Positions 16,933 to 26,154 are shown, counted from the stretch's first letter. The stretch is DNA of 64,000 bases from Salibacterium halotolerans (GCF_900115625.1 NZ_FOXD01000001.1:124001-188000), one strand, 5' to 3'. A program made the numbers and translations. Notes: generated by a model not told the origin, from the sequence alone.

Positions 16933-17811
16933 ATGAACAAAAAGGCAGAACTCATTGTGGATGAAAAGGCACTTCTTGGGGAGGGACCGACCTGGGATGA
17001 GAGCCTGAACGTTTTATACTGGGTTGATATTATGGGCTGCAGGATCCACCGCTATTCTCCGGCGGAGAAGACCAATGAAACGATAGATGCCGGTCAGGAA
17101 CCGGGAGCGGTTGTGGTGCATAAAGGTACGGAACTTATCGGCGCGATGCAGCACGGGTTTTACCATATAGACTTTGACCGGAAGACGTTTGAGCCGGTGG
17201 CTGATCCGGAAGAACACCTGCCGGGCAATCGGTTTAATGACGGAAAAGTCGATCCAGCCGGGCGCTTTTGGGCCGGAACGATGGCCTACAGCAAACAGAA
17301 AGACCAGGCGGCGCTCTATTGTCTTGAGCCTGATCTTTCCTGGAGTAAAAAAGTCGATCACATCGGTATTTCCAATGGATTGGCGTGGAGTGAGGATGGC
17401 ACCGTGATGTATTTCATTGACACCCCGGCCCTTGAAGTGAGCGCATTTGATTATGATATCGAAACCGGCGGCATCTCGAACCGCCGTCCGGTGATTACCT
17501 TTTCAGGAGACGACGGGCGTCCGGACGGGATGACGATAGATAAGGAAGGAATGCTTTGGATTGCCCACTTCCGGGGTTGGAAAGTGAGCCGCTGGAATCC
17601 GGAAACAGGGGAGTGTCTGGAGGAAATTGACGTCCCCGCTGGTCAGGTCACGTCCTGTGTTTTCGGCGGGAAGGATCTCACGACTCTCTACATCACGACA
17701 GCCCGGAACAATTTAAGCGAAGAACAGATTGCCGGCCAGCCTCACGCCGGCGGACTGTTCGCCGTACAGCCGGGAGTGACCGGCACACTGTCCCGCCGCT
17801 TCGGATTCTGA
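16933..17811 (+). CDS. SMP-30/gluconolactonase/regucalcin-family lactonase
   Basis: A six-bladed beta-propeller hydrolase of 292 residues. The metal-binding Glu is in LLGEGPTWDE and the Asn/Asp ligands are in RFNDGKVDPAGRFWAGTM, ISNGLAWSEDG and RPDGMTIDKEG. Family members open sugar lactones such as glucono- or xylono-lactone using Ca or Zn. It is in one operon with the hydroxyacid dehydrogenase upstream and ends before a terminator. The actual sugar is not deducible from sequence. Confidence 0.88.
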   Translation: MNKKAELIVDEKALLGEGPTWDESLNVLYWVDIMGCRIHRYSPAEKTNETIDAGQEPGAVVVHKGTELIGAMQHGFYHIDFDRKTFEPVADPEEHLPGNRFNDGKVDPAGRFWAGTMAYSKQKDQAALYCLEPDLSWSKKVDHIGISNGLAWSEDGTVMYFIDTPALEVSAFDYDIETGGISNRRPVITFSGDDGRPDGMTIDKEGMLWIAHFRGWKVSRWNPETGECLEEIDVPAGQVTSCVFGGKDLTTLYITTARNNLSEEQIAGQPHAGGLFAVQPGVTGTLSRRFGF

Positions 17812-17845
17812 TGTTGTGAGCCAATATGAATCTATTATTCGGTTA

Positions 17846-17881
17846 AAAGCTGTTCCCGTTTAAGACGGGAGCAGTTTTTTT
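17846..17881 (+). terminator. Terminator of dehydrogenase-lactonase operon
   Basis: AAAAGCTGTTCCCGT pairs with ACGGGAGCAGTTTTTTT (one mismatch) around a TTAAG loop. Confidence 0.8.
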
Positions 17882-18002
17882 ATGGAGCATCCCGGCTTTA
17901 CCCGTCACATTTTAACCGCCGCAATTCAACGGTTGGATGCAAAAAGTGGCGGTTAGCACATCACAATCAGCCTATTCATTGACAGGATGATAGTTCAAGG
18001 GG

Positions 18003-18021
18003 TAAACTAAATTGTAGTTTA
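18003..18021. promoter_or_regulatory. Candidate MarR operator
   Basis: The inverted repeat TAAACT - 7 bp - AGTTTA ends about 15 bp before the start of the MarR gene and overlaps its expected promoter/ribosome-site region. It is a plausible autoregulatory site; the match is structural only. Confidence 0.45.
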
Positions 18022-18036
18022 GGGGGTCAACTTTAT

Positions 18037-18480
18037 ATGGGTGAAAATAGAATGGAGGAAGCGATCCGTCTGTTCACAGACGTGATGATTGACGGCCAGA
18101 ACGAAGTGTTCCGAAAGGTCGAAAACGAGCTCCACAAAGAGTTTTCGATGGAACAGATCAAGATGCTGAATCTGCTCGAGCGGCACGGACCGATGACGTC
18201 CAAACAGTTAACCGAGCTGCAGGGCGGGCATAAGAGCGCCACGTCGAGCCGTCTCAAAAAACTGGTGGAAAAAGGATATGTCCGGGTGATACCGGATGAG
18301 ATCGATGGACGCCTGAAACATGTACAACTGACGGAAGCAGGAGCCGCAGCCTATCAACATGCGAATCAGCAGGTGAATGAATACTTAAGTTCGATTCTGT
18401 CCGGAATAGATGACGAAGAAGTGGATGAATTCATCTATATTTTCCAGAAAGTCAAAACACTGCTGAAAAACCAAGGCTAG
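18037..18480 (+). CDS. MarR-family transcriptional regulator
   Basis: A 147-residue winged-helix regulator. The recognition region is PMTSKQLTELQGGHKSATSSRLKKLVEKGYV and the wing is RVIPDEIDGRLKHVQLT. AGGGGG precedes the ATG. It lies 46 bp upstream of a large MMPL transporter on the same strand and most likely represses it, releasing on a lipophilic or toxic ligand. A dyad sits just before the start. Confidence 0.9.
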   Translation: MGENRMEEAIRLFTDVMIDGQNEVFRKVENELHKEFSMEQIKMLNLLERHGPMTSKQLTELQGGHKSATSSRLKKLVEKGYVRVIPDEIDGRLKHVQLTEAGAAAYQHANQQVNEYLSSILSGIDDEEVDEFIYIFQKVKTLLKNQG

Positions 18481-18526
18481 GCGGTTCCCGTTCTTCCTTT
18501 GTGTAAAAAAGAAGGAGGAGAAACCA

Positions 18527-21178
18527 ATGCGCACGATATTAAGATTCCGGTGGGTGATTGCGGCAGCACTGGCTGCTCTGACCGCGCTGCTGTTTTTCCT
18601 GTCGCCGGATTTGTCCCGCCTGTCAGAGCAGGAAGACAGTTTTCAGCTGCCGAATGAAATGACCTCGCAGCAGGCAGATCAGATACTGGAAAAAGCGGGG
18701 GAAGGAGCGGAGTCCATCAGCCTGGTGCTGGAACTCGACGGTTCTCTGACGGAAGAAAAGGAACAAAACATTACCGAGTATATGGAAGACGTCAGGTCAG
18801 CTGATGAAAACATCGAAGAAGTAACGTCTCCGTTTGAGCGTGAAGAGATACGAAATCAACTCGTATCGAGTGAGGAAAATGTGGTGCTTGTGCCTGTTTC
18901 CGTGGACGGAGGACAGGAAGCGGCGGTTCAGGCCGGGGAAGCGGTGCAGTCGCTGTCGGTTCCGGACGGTATGACCCAGTATGTAACGGGGGATGCGATC
19001 ATCAGCGATGCCGTCGATGAAACAACACAGGAAGGCCTGGAACGCACGGAAGGCATCACGGTGGTGCTTATTTTTGCGCTGCTGCTTATCGTGTTCCGAG
19101 CGGTGGTTACCCCGTTTATACCACTGATTGCCGTCGGGGTTACCTATCTGTTGAGTCAGTCTGTCATTGCGCTGCTGGCGGAGAGTTTTGGTTTTCCATT
19201 GTCGACGTACACGCAGGTTTTTCTCGTTGCGGTGTTGTTCGGCATAGGGACGGATTACTGTATTCTGCTTCTCAGCCGGTATAAAGAAGAGCTTTCCGAC
19301 GGGCATGAAGTGAAAGACGCTATTGTGAACACCTACCGTTCCGCCGGGAAAACATTATTGTACAGCGGTGTTGCTGTACTGGTCGGCTTTTCTGCGATAG
19401 GTTTTGCGGACTTTGCAATCTTCCAGTCGGCGGTCGGGGTGGCGGTCGGTATTATCGTACTGCTTCTTGTGCTGTACACGTTGATGCCGTTTTTCATGGC
19501 CGTACTGAAAGACAAACTGTTCTGGCCGTCGAAAAAAGGAGCTGCCCATCAGGATAATAAACTTTGGAAAGCGATGGGACGGCTTTCTGTGTTCCGGCCA
19601 ATCCTCTCCATTCTAATCGTCGCTGTCGTGACGGTTCCTTTTCTGTTAACCTACGACAACAATATTTCTTACAATAATACGGATGAAATAGGAAGCGGCG
19701 CCCAATCGGTTGAAGGGTTGAACGTCATTGAAAGTGCCTTTGGAATGGGGGATGCACTGCCGCTTGAAATCGTTATTGATTCAGACGATGACATGATCAC
19801 AAAAGAGAAATTGGCGGCGGTGGAGTCCCTGGCCCGCACGTTGAATCGGTCGGACGCTGTGGATGAAGTACGCGGTGTGACTCGTCCGACCGGTTCTGTG
19901 CTGGATTCTATGTACGTCGATAACCAGCTGCAGGATGTATCGACCGGGATTTCAGACGCCCGCGACGGCCTGACGGAAGTTCAAAACGGTCTGAGTGACG
20001 TTCAAAGCGGCCTGCAGAACATGAACAGCCGGATTCAGGAAAGCGGATCCGGCAGTACAGGGTCTTTAAACCAGGCAGCTTCCAGTATTGAAACCATCAA
20101 CAGCCGGGTCGCAGGTATTTCCAGTCAACTGCAGCAGACCGGTAATACGCAGGAGGCCATCCAGCAGCTTTCCGGAGTGCAGCAGGGACTCACGGAAGTG
20201 CAGAACGGGATGCAGCAGGGAACACAGCAGCTGAGCAACGAGCAGCAGGCCCGTGCTAATGACCTCGCGTCCAGTCTCGATCAACTGACGAGCGGCGTGC
20301 AGGATGCCATAAACGGCCTTCAGGATATTAACTCCGGGCTGGAAAGCGCCGAAACGTACACGAGAGAGGCATCAGATGCTTCTTATGTCAGAGGAAGTGG
20401 TGTGTTTGTGCCTGATGATCTTCTGGAAAACGAAGATTTTCAGGAAGGTGTGGACCAATATGCGTTTGAAGACCGGACCGGCATGACGATGGAAGTAAGT
20501 CTGAAACAGGATCCATACTCGGTGGAAGCCATTGAGGCCGTGGAGAACGTGAAAGAGCTTGTTTCGATGGAAACCGCCGGTACGCCGCTTGAGCAGGATA
20601 CGATCACCTACAGCGGCGTTCCGGGAACGAACGCGGACCTTGAGAACATTTCCAGCGAAGATTTCACAAACACCATCATTATCATTCTGATCGGACTGTT
20701 CCTGATTCTTGCGGTGCTGCTCCGCTCGATTGTGCAGCCTGCCTTTATTCTCGGCGGACTACTGCTGGCTTATTACACTGCCATGGGAGCAGCGGAAATG
20801 ATTTTCGTTCAGGTGCTCGACTATCCCGGCATGATGTGGCCGGTGCCGTTCTTCGGCTTTGTGATGCTGGTGGCACTCGGCGTTGACTATTCCATCTTTC
20901 TGTTTGACCGGTACCGCGAAGAAGCGGAGCTAGGTGTCCGGGAAGGCCTGCTGAAGGCTATGAAGAAAATGGGGACCGTCATTATTACGGCGGCCATTAT
21001 TCTATCCGGCACGTTCGGCGCGATGATCCCGTCCGGCGTCCTCACGCTCATGCAGGTCGGCACGGTCGTCGTTACCGGACTGCTGCTGTTCGGTCTTGTC
21101 ATTCTGCCGCTCTTCATCCCGGCCGTCGTCCGCCTACACGACTCTCCCGGCTCGTTGTCGAAACAAGAAGATAAATAA
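18527..21178 (+). CDS. MMPL/RND-family transporter (YdfJ-like) with coiled-coil extracellular insert
   Basis: 883 residues with two MMPL repeats, each bearing the family motif (GIGTDYCILLLSRYKEE and ALGVDYSIFLFDRYREE), and about 12 membrane segments. Between the halves (roughly residues 465-620) lies an insert rich in repeated GLxxVQxGLSDVQSGL-type heptads, predicted to form a long extracytoplasmic coiled coil. Such inserts are known in YhgE/Pip and some MmpL proteins. Probably an exporter of lipids, siderophores or hydrophobic drugs controlled by the adjacent MarR regulator. Confidence 0.92.
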   Translation: MRTILRFRWVIAAALAALTALLFFLSPDLSRLSEQEDSFQLPNEMTSQQADQILEKAGEGAESISLVLELDGSLTEEKEQNITEYMEDVRSADENIEEVTSPFEREEIRNQLVSSEENVVLVPVSVDGGQEAAVQAGEAVQSLSVPDGMTQYVTGDAIISDAVDETTQEGLERTEGITVVLIFALLLIVFRAVVTPFIPLIAVGVTYLLSQSVIALLAESFGFPLSTYTQVFLVAVLFGIGTDYCILLLSRYKEELSDGHEVKDAIVNTYRSAGKTLLYSGVAVLVGFSAIGFADFAIFQSAVGVAVGIIVLLLVLYTLMPFFMAVLKDKLFWPSKKGAAHQDNKLWKAMGRLSVFRPILSILIVAVVTVPFLLTYDNNISYNNTDEIGSGAQSVEGLNVIESAFGMGDALPLEIVIDSDDDMITKEKLAAVESLARTLNRSDAVDEVRGVTRPTGSVLDSMYVDNQLQDVSTGISDARDGLTEVQNGLSDVQSGLQNMNSRIQESGSGSTGSLNQAASSIETINSRVAGISSQLQQTGNTQEAIQQLSGVQQGLTEVQNGMQQGTQQLSNEQQARANDLASSLDQLTSGVQDAINGLQDINSGLESAETYTREASDASYVRGSGVFVPDDLLENEDFQEGVDQYAFEDRTGMTMEVSLKQDPYSVEAIEAVENVKELVSMETAGTPLEQDTITYSGVPGTNADLENISSEDFTNTIIIILIGLFLILAVLLRSIVQPAFILGGLLLAYYTAMGAAEMIFVQVLDYPGMMWPVPFFGFVMLVALGVDYSIFLFDRYREEAELGVREGLLKAMKKMGTVIITAAIILSGTFGAMIPSGVLTLMQVGTVVVTGLLLFGLVILPLFIPAVVRLHDSPGSLSKQEDK

Positions 21179-21493
21179 AGAAAGATAAAGAGTCTGGGAC
21201 AAAAGTAAAATAGGCGGAGGAAAACACGAATATTTTGCGGCGTTGTTCAAGAGCCGCATAGCAGCGGAGTCAAAATGCTCCGGCTCCTGCTCAGAACAGC
21301 ACGAGTCACGGGTGCCCCGCAGGAAGCAGGGTACCTGTGACGTACTTCCACAGGATAATGGCGTTTAAGGCGGCACCGGATACTCTAAAGTGTCTTATGA
21401 CTATTCATCCCACTTTTCATGCAGCGACGCGAACTCTTTGTTGCGTCGGCCCGTTCATTTTCCCGCTAAACGGAACCTGGATTCGTTCATGAC

Positions 21494-21652
21494 GACGTTT
21501 ATGGGGGAACGAAACCCTCTAAAGTGCTTTATGAATCATTCATAATGACGTTTGGAGGGGCACCGGATACTTTAAAGTGCCTCATGAGCCATGCTTAACG
21601 ACGTTTAAGGGGTCGCCGAACCCCCTAAAGTGCCTTATGACCCATTCCCAAC
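21494..21652. repeat. 53-bp tandem repeat, three units
   Basis: ACGTTT occurs at 21495, 21548 and 21601, and TAAAGTG at 21520, 21573 and 21626, each stepping exactly 53 bp. A further TAAAGTG with the same surroundings is at 21386. Units differ by point substitutions. Confidence 0.75.
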
Positions 21653-21830
21653 GAACTTCCGTACATCCGTACGGCCGGATCTGCTACCTTTTCCCCCGTT
21701 ATACCGGTTGGTGTCGTGATCACATCGCGGAGCAGCTCAGGTGTGGCTTCTATCCCGGCAAACGGGCCCTGGAACGGCCGGGGTCCGTCGGTTTCGACAA
21801 GCAGCTGATCCGGAGGAACTGCGGACGCGA
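21640..21830 (-). pseudogene. Fragment of a TatD-family metal-dependent hydrolase
   Basis: On the minus strand, about 60 codons read PPDQLLVETDGPRPFQGPF followed by a helical segment and a TGEKVAD-like turn. This matches the C-terminal LLVETD(G)PWPFEGPF region of Bacillus TatD-type deoxyribonucleases. There is no N-terminal part, no start and no metal-site HxH, so it is a gene fragment carried inside the repeat element. Confidence 0.55.
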
Positions 21831-22128
21831 GCCGTGCCCGGGGCAAAGAAGACACGATGAGCCCCAGCGAATCGATGTCGCCCTTGTACTCCGGAGTGCA
21901 AAGAAGACACGATGAGCCCCAGCGAATCGATGCCGCCCTTGTGCTCTGGAGTAAAAGCAAAGCATTTTGGCGCAGCGGTGTATCTAAGAAACGAAGAATG
22001 CCGAACGATTCAAAAAAATCGTTCGGCATTCTTTTATCTTATAAAGGTTTTGTCCCAGTCTCTTTTTGTAAAGAGTATTCTTTTTAAAAAGGGTTCAGCT
22101 GCTTGGCTGTTAATCTGTGCAAATTACG

Positions 22129-22300
22129 GGTTAGTGGTCATGGCATAGTCTTTCGTGGACACTGTGATGTTGAAATGATGGATTAGTGGCTGCCGGTGGG
22201 TGTCTATGTCCACTATTTACACGAACTGATGGCATAGTTTCTACGTAACCGGGATGTATGGACACTAAAGGCAGATTTCGGACAATTAGTGTCCATACCC
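22129..22300. repeat. Cluster of TGGACA/TGTCCA words
   Basis: GGACA or TGTCC words recur at 22157, 22207, 22260, 22280 and 22290, together with repeated ATGGCATAGT(C/T)T (22140 and 22230) and TTAGTGG (22131 and 22183). No open frame. The same word family is found at 33555-33650 and 53618-53757. Confidence 0.5.
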
Positions 22301-22352
22301 TGACCCTGAGGCACCGCACTACAGCCCCTCCATCCTAAAATACACTATCCTG

Positions 22353-23120
22353 TCAGGCGGACCAGGGGGTGCTGACAAACCAGATCGTCGTGAGCAGAAG
22401 CAGGAACAATCCGGTAAAATACGCGTCATGCCGGTTCCAGTGTATGCGGTGATAAAAGGTGCGGTTCCGACTTCCGTCAAATCCTTTGGATTCCATCGCG
22501 ACGGCGGTTCGTTCGGCCTTGCGGATGGCGCCGGCCATGAGCGGTATAAAGTACCGTTTCAGCTGACGGAGTCCACGCTTTTCTCCAAGACCGCGGATGC
22601 GGTGGGCGGTGCGGATCTGCCGCAGCTCATCCCGAAACAGCGGAAGAAAGCGGAAGGCCGCCATCATGCCGTAGCCGAAGCGGGGCGGGAGTTTGCACTG
22701 CTGGATGAGGCTCAGCATAAACCGGGACGGTTCTGTCGTAAGCACAAACAGCAGGGACCAGGATCCGAAAACGAGGGCGCGCATGCCAAGGGAGACGCCT
22801 GTCGATACATTTTCAAGGGATACCGGGAGACTCCCGATGGTAAATAAAATCGTTCCCCCGCGCTCATCCGGAAACACAACCTGGATCCAGACGAAGCTGA
22901 ACGCAAACAGCAGAAATGGGAGGAGAAGCAGTCCCAGAAAACGCAGGTGTACCCCGCCCAATCCGGTGATCAAGGCAACCGTGACTCCGAATAAAAGCAG
23001 TGGGGTCCACGGATCAAACACCGGTACCATCATGATAATAATAACGAGGACGGCACCTAGTTTCAGGGAAGGGTTGACCCTCTGCAGGAAACGATCTTTC
23101 TGCTGGTAATGTTCTAACAT
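22353..23120 (-). CDS. ykoC: ECF transporter T component (YkoC)
   Basis: A 255-residue integral membrane protein with about five TM segments. Conserved signatures of EcfT proteins are present: ARG-type coupling motifs near AHRIRGLGEKRG and ERTAVAMESKGFDG, which contact the ATPases. Its start overlaps the ykoD stop by 7 bp. Together with the downstream-encoded ATPase and S component it forms an energy-coupling-factor importer dedicated to a thiamin precursor. Confidence 0.9.
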   Translation of the reverse strand: MLEHYQQKDRFLQRVNPSLKLGAVLVIIIMMVPVFDPWTPLLLFGVTVALITGLGGVHLRFLGLLLLPFLLFAFSFVWIQVVFPDERGGTILFTIGSLPVSLENVSTGVSLGMRALVFGSWSLLFVLTTEPSRFMLSLIQQCKLPPRFGYGMMAAFRFLPLFRDELRQIRTAHRIRGLGEKRGLRQLKRYFIPLMAGAIRKAERTAVAMESKGFDGSRNRTFYHRIHWNRHDAYFTGLFLLLLTTIWFVSTPWSA

Positions 23121-24796
23121 GGTGTTTCCTGCCTTTCAAGAGATGTAACCCAGGTCCTGAGTTCCCGGGACACCGGCACTTTTACGGACGCTTTCTCCAG
23201 CAGATCCGTCTGCTTGAAAAGGGCGTCGGTGCTTCCCTCAAAGGCGGTACATTGGTTATCCAGCAGCAGGACTTTGTCCGCATACTGGTCGACCAGTGAC
23301 ATGTCATGGGTGATCATCAGGATCGTTCCGCCTTCTTTTTGCTGCCATTTTTTCAGCATGCCCATCAATGCTTTGGTTCCGGATTCATCCTGACCGAACG
23401 TCGGTTCATCCAAAATCAGCAATTTCTGGTTTCCAGTCAGCATGACAGCCACCGATAGGCGCCGTTTCTGGCCCTGACTGAGGGAAAACGGATTGCTGTG
23501 TCGTTTCTCCTGCAGTTGAAAGAGATCGAGCAGTTTCTCCAGTTCCTTATGGAATGACGATGAAGCCAGACCGGCAGCACGCCAGCCGAATGTTAATTCG
23601 TCTTCTACAGTGTCACAGATAAACTGGTGCTCCGGATTCTGAAACACCATGCCCGTTTGTTTCAAGATGTCACGTGTTTTGAGGTGCCTGGTATCTTTTC
23701 CGTTTCGAAAAAGAGTGCCCCCTTCCGGATCCTCGAGTCCTGTGAGCAGGCGCGCGAGCGTGCTTTTGCCTGCGCCGTTCGATCCGCACAGAGCAGTGAA
23801 CTCTCCGGCGTGCAGTATGAAAGAAACGTTGTCGAGAATACGCTTGGAACCATATGAAAATGTCATGTTTTCAGCTTCGATCAAAGGAGGTTCAGCTGGA
23901 GCATGTGGAAAAAGACCGGAGAACGGTTCCTCTCTTTTTTGAAAGCCGTGCTGCATGCATTGTGTTTCCCATTCATGAAGACTTAATGGAAAAGGACTCC
24001 ACGTTATGTTCCCTTCCTGTTCCATGCGGCGCGCCGTCCGGCAGACCTCCGGCACATGAATCCCTTCCTGCTCCAGGATGTGTGCTTGTTCCCGGAAAAC
24101 AGTATGGGGAGGCCCGTCGAGCAGAACTCCCCCTTCTTTTCGCAGCGCAATCACACGGTCGATATGTTCGAGCCCGGTTTCCATGTTGTGCTCGATAAAC
24201 AGCAGGGTTTTGTTTTGGCGGGCGGCGGTGTTGATCCATAGCTGAATAAAGTCTTCCTTGCTCTTTGGATCCAGATTGGCCGTCGGTTCATCCAGAATAA
24301 ACATGCCCGGGTCCAGTGCCAGAAGGCAGGCGGTTGCCGTCTTTTGTTTCAGACCGCCGGAGAGGGTTGTGAGCCGGCTGAAGCGTTGTTCTTTCAGTCC
24401 CGTTATCTTAAGGACGTGTTCGAGTCTGTCCTTTATATCACCAACCGGGAGACCGATGTTTTCCATGCCGAAAATGATTTCGTCTTCGACCGTTTCCATG
24501 CAGAACTGTGTTTCCGGGTCCTGAAACAAAATACCGACGTGCCGGCATGCCTCGGTGATCTTCCAGTGTTTTGGCGCTGCGTCATGTACGGTCAGCTCTC
24601 CGGTCATCTCTGCTTCGACCGCTCGTGGAATCAACCCCTGGAGTGCAAGAGCAAGCGTACTTTTGCCGGATCCACTAGGGCCGAGGAGAAGTATGTTTTC
24701 CCCTTTGTTGATTTCAAGATCAAGCGGTTGGAGAGCGGGATGTTCTTCGGCGGGATAGGTGATGGTCAAGCTTTGCATGGCGGCAGCATTCATCAT
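23114..24796 (-). CDS. ykoD: ECF transporter duplicated ATPase (YkoD)
   Basis: 560 residues with two ABC ATPase domains in one chain. Walker A is GPSGSGKST then GSNGAGKST, the signatures are LSGGLKQK and LSQGQKRR, and Walker B is MFILDEPTA and LLILDEPTF. This tandem arrangement is characteristic of YkoD, the energising subunit of the HMP/thiamin uptake system. It overlaps both neighbours by 4-7 bp, so translation is coupled. Confidence 0.93.
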   Translation of the reverse strand: MMNAAAMQSLTITYPAEEHPALQPLDLEINKGENILLLGPSGSGKSTLALALQGLIPRAVEAEMTGELTVHDAAPKHWKITEACRHVGILFQDPETQFCMETVEDEIIFGMENIGLPVGDIKDRLEHVLKITGLKEQRFSRLTTLSGGLKQKTATACLLALDPGMFILDEPTANLDPKSKEDFIQLWINTAARQNKTLLFIEHNMETGLEHIDRVIALRKEGGVLLDGPPHTVFREQAHILEQEGIHVPEVCRTARRMEQEGNITWSPFPLSLHEWETQCMQHGFQKREEPFSGLFPHAPAEPPLIEAENMTFSYGSKRILDNVSFILHAGEFTALCGSNGAGKSTLARLLTGLEDPEGGTLFRNGKDTRHLKTRDILKQTGMVFQNPEHQFICDTVEDELTFGWRAAGLASSSFHKELEKLLDLFQLQEKRHSNPFSLSQGQKRRLSVAVMLTGNQKLLILDEPTFGQDESGTKALMGMLKKWQQKEGGTILMITHDMSLVDQYADKVLLLDNQCTAFEGSTDALFKQTDLLEKASVKVPVSRELRTWVTSLERQETPC

Positions 24797-25392
24797 GATG
24801 CACCTCTCTCCTGTTTCTCTGCACGGCTGTTGCGGCCGATCGCGAAGTTATGCAGTACACCGGTCTTCTCCAGTGCCCAGGTCAGGTAATGGCTTCCCCA
24901 GCCGGCAAGCAGCAGTCCGCTCAGCAGCATCGTGCCAAGCATGAACCATACGACGCCTGCTGCAAACTGACTGTATCCGTATATGGCGAATTCGGTCAGG
25001 AAACTGGCGGTGGTTCCCGCCATTCCCGCAAGCATGAGCACAGGCAGTTTGAAATGTCGGTACCGAAACATGGCAAATACAAGCTCTGCGCCGATTCCCT
25101 GGGTGAAACCGAGAATCAGCACGGATCCGGCATTCACGGATCCGACCATGATTTCGGTACCGGCGGCGATAAGCTCAGCGAACAGGGCCGCCCCCGGTTT
25201 CTGGATAATCAGCGCACAAACGATGGGGGCCATAATCCAGAACCCTGCCATCAGTCCGCCTCCTACAGGACCCAGGATGCCGGTCACCAGCTGCCCGAGA
25301 AAAATCCAGACTAAATAAAGAACTCCGAAAACAGCGGAGATAAAAGCCATCACTACGATTTCACGGAGATTCATCGTGCGGCTTTGTCTCAT
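24793..25392 (-). CDS. ykoE: ECF transporter substrate-binding S component (YkoE)
   Basis: A 199-residue membrane protein with about six TM segments, matching YkoE, the S component for thiamin or its hydroxymethylpyrimidine precursor. The N-terminal MNLREIVVMAFISAVFGVLY region is where S components dock on EcfT. It overlaps ykoD and follows tenA with a 4-bp overlap. The upstream TPP riboswitch supports the substrate assignment. Confidence 0.9.
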   Translation of the reverse strand: MRQSRTMNLREIVVMAFISAVFGVLYLVWIFLGQLVTGILGPVGGGLMAGFWIMAPIVCALIIQKPGAALFAELIAAGTEIMVGSVNAGSVLILGFTQGIGAELVFAMFRYRHFKLPVLMLAGMAGTTASFLTEFAIYGYSQFAAGVVWFMLGTMLLSGLLLAGWGSHYLTWALEKTGVLHNFAIGRNSRAEKQERGAS

Positions 25393-26087
25393 TCAGCTGT
25401 ACGCTCCGGTTTTTTATCTTCAGCAAACGGCCAGTCTTCTGCTTTATAAGCCATATCAAAGAACATGTATTCAAGTTGGCAGCCGTCGAGAAAATGTTCT
25501 TCCCAGCGCTTGACTTCTTCCTCGGACGCGGTTTCTGCCATTTGATCGAGTTTATCCAGGTATTCCTGCATGCGCGGTTCTTCCTGCTGTCCATAAAAGG
25601 TAATCCAGTCGTAGAACGGGTGGGTGTCATCCGGCTGAAAGTCTTCGATGAGCCGGCGGCCGACATAGAGATAGATCCACGGGCAGGGAAGGGTGGCCGC
25701 GATGATATCCCCGATACTGCCGTCGTAGGCGGTATGGAGCATATGTTTGGCATAATGCTGGGCGGCGGGAGCGAGCGGATATCCGTGCAGTTCATCGTAC
25801 CCGACCCCGGCCTGGTCGCATAAATTGTGGTGCGGGTGGATTTCGCTGTTTAGAATAAAGCCGATACCGGAGTGGAACAATTCCATTTCCTCCCGTGTTC
25901 TGCTTTTGGCTATCGCGAGCGCGCGGGCCTGGATCATTGCATTCAGATATTCATAGTCCTGTTTAACATAATGAATCAGCTGTTCTTTCTCGAGATGCCC
26001 TTTTCCGATTCCCTGAATGAATGGGTGGTCATAGCAAGCCTCAAAAATGTGATTCGTGTTCTCCCTCAATTTCTCTGAAAATCTCAT
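25389..26087 (-). CDS. tenA: Aminopyrimidine aminohydrolase (thiaminase II, TenA)
   Basis: 232 residues of the TenA/PQQC fold. It carries the catalytic Cys in ATLPCPWIYLYVG, and active-site residues in YVKQDYEYL and HFLDGCQLEYMFFD. It salvages base-degraded thiamin by converting aminomethyl-aminopyrimidine to HMP. It is the first gene of the tenA-ykoE-ykoD-ykoC operon under a TPP riboswitch, combining uptake and salvage of the pyrimidine moiety. Confidence 0.95.
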   Translation of the reverse strand: MRFSEKLRENTNHIFEACYDHPFIQGIGKGHLEKEQLIHYVKQDYEYLNAMIQARALAIAKSRTREEMELFHSGIGFILNSEIHPHHNLCDQAGVGYDELHGYPLAPAAQHYAKHMLHTAYDGSIGDIIAATLPCPWIYLYVGRRLIEDFQPDDTHPFYDWITFYGQQEEPRMQEYLDKLDQMAETASEEEVKRWEEHFLDGCQLEYMFFDMAYKAEDWPFAEDKKPERTAE

Positions 26088-26121
26088 GGTTAATCTCCTG
26101 CCTTTCTGTGATTTTTCACAT

Positions 26122-26154
26122 AAAAAGAGCCACTCCGGAAATGGAGCGGCTCTG
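26122..26154 (-). terminator. Attenuator terminator of the TPP riboswitch
   Basis: On the minus strand AGAGCCGCTCC pairs with GGAGTGGCTCT (one G-U) and is followed by TTTTT, between the TPP aptamer and tenA. This is the expected expression platform for transcription termination with TPP bound. Confidence 0.85.

Larger units (their letters stand above)
21187..22067. repeat. GGGACAAAA-family long repeat element, copy 2 (with internal tandem repeat and gene fragment)
   Basis: Left end AAAGAGTCTGGGACAAAAG; right end is the complement of AAAGAGACTGGGACAAAA. Inside, the left part matches copy 1 (GCATAGCAGCGGAGTCAAAATG, then AGAACAGCACGAGTCACGG). The right part has the tandem GCAAAGAAGACACGATGAGCC unit at 21843 and 21898 and a perfect 17-bp hairpin at 21991-22031. 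The middle is foreign to copy 1: a 53-bp tandem repeat (21494-21652) and a TatD-like fragment (21640-21830). Confidence 0.7.

Noticed and set aside
24344-24889. 181-codon frame opposite ykoD
   Set aside because: Antisense to the Walker and signature motifs of a well-supported ATPase.
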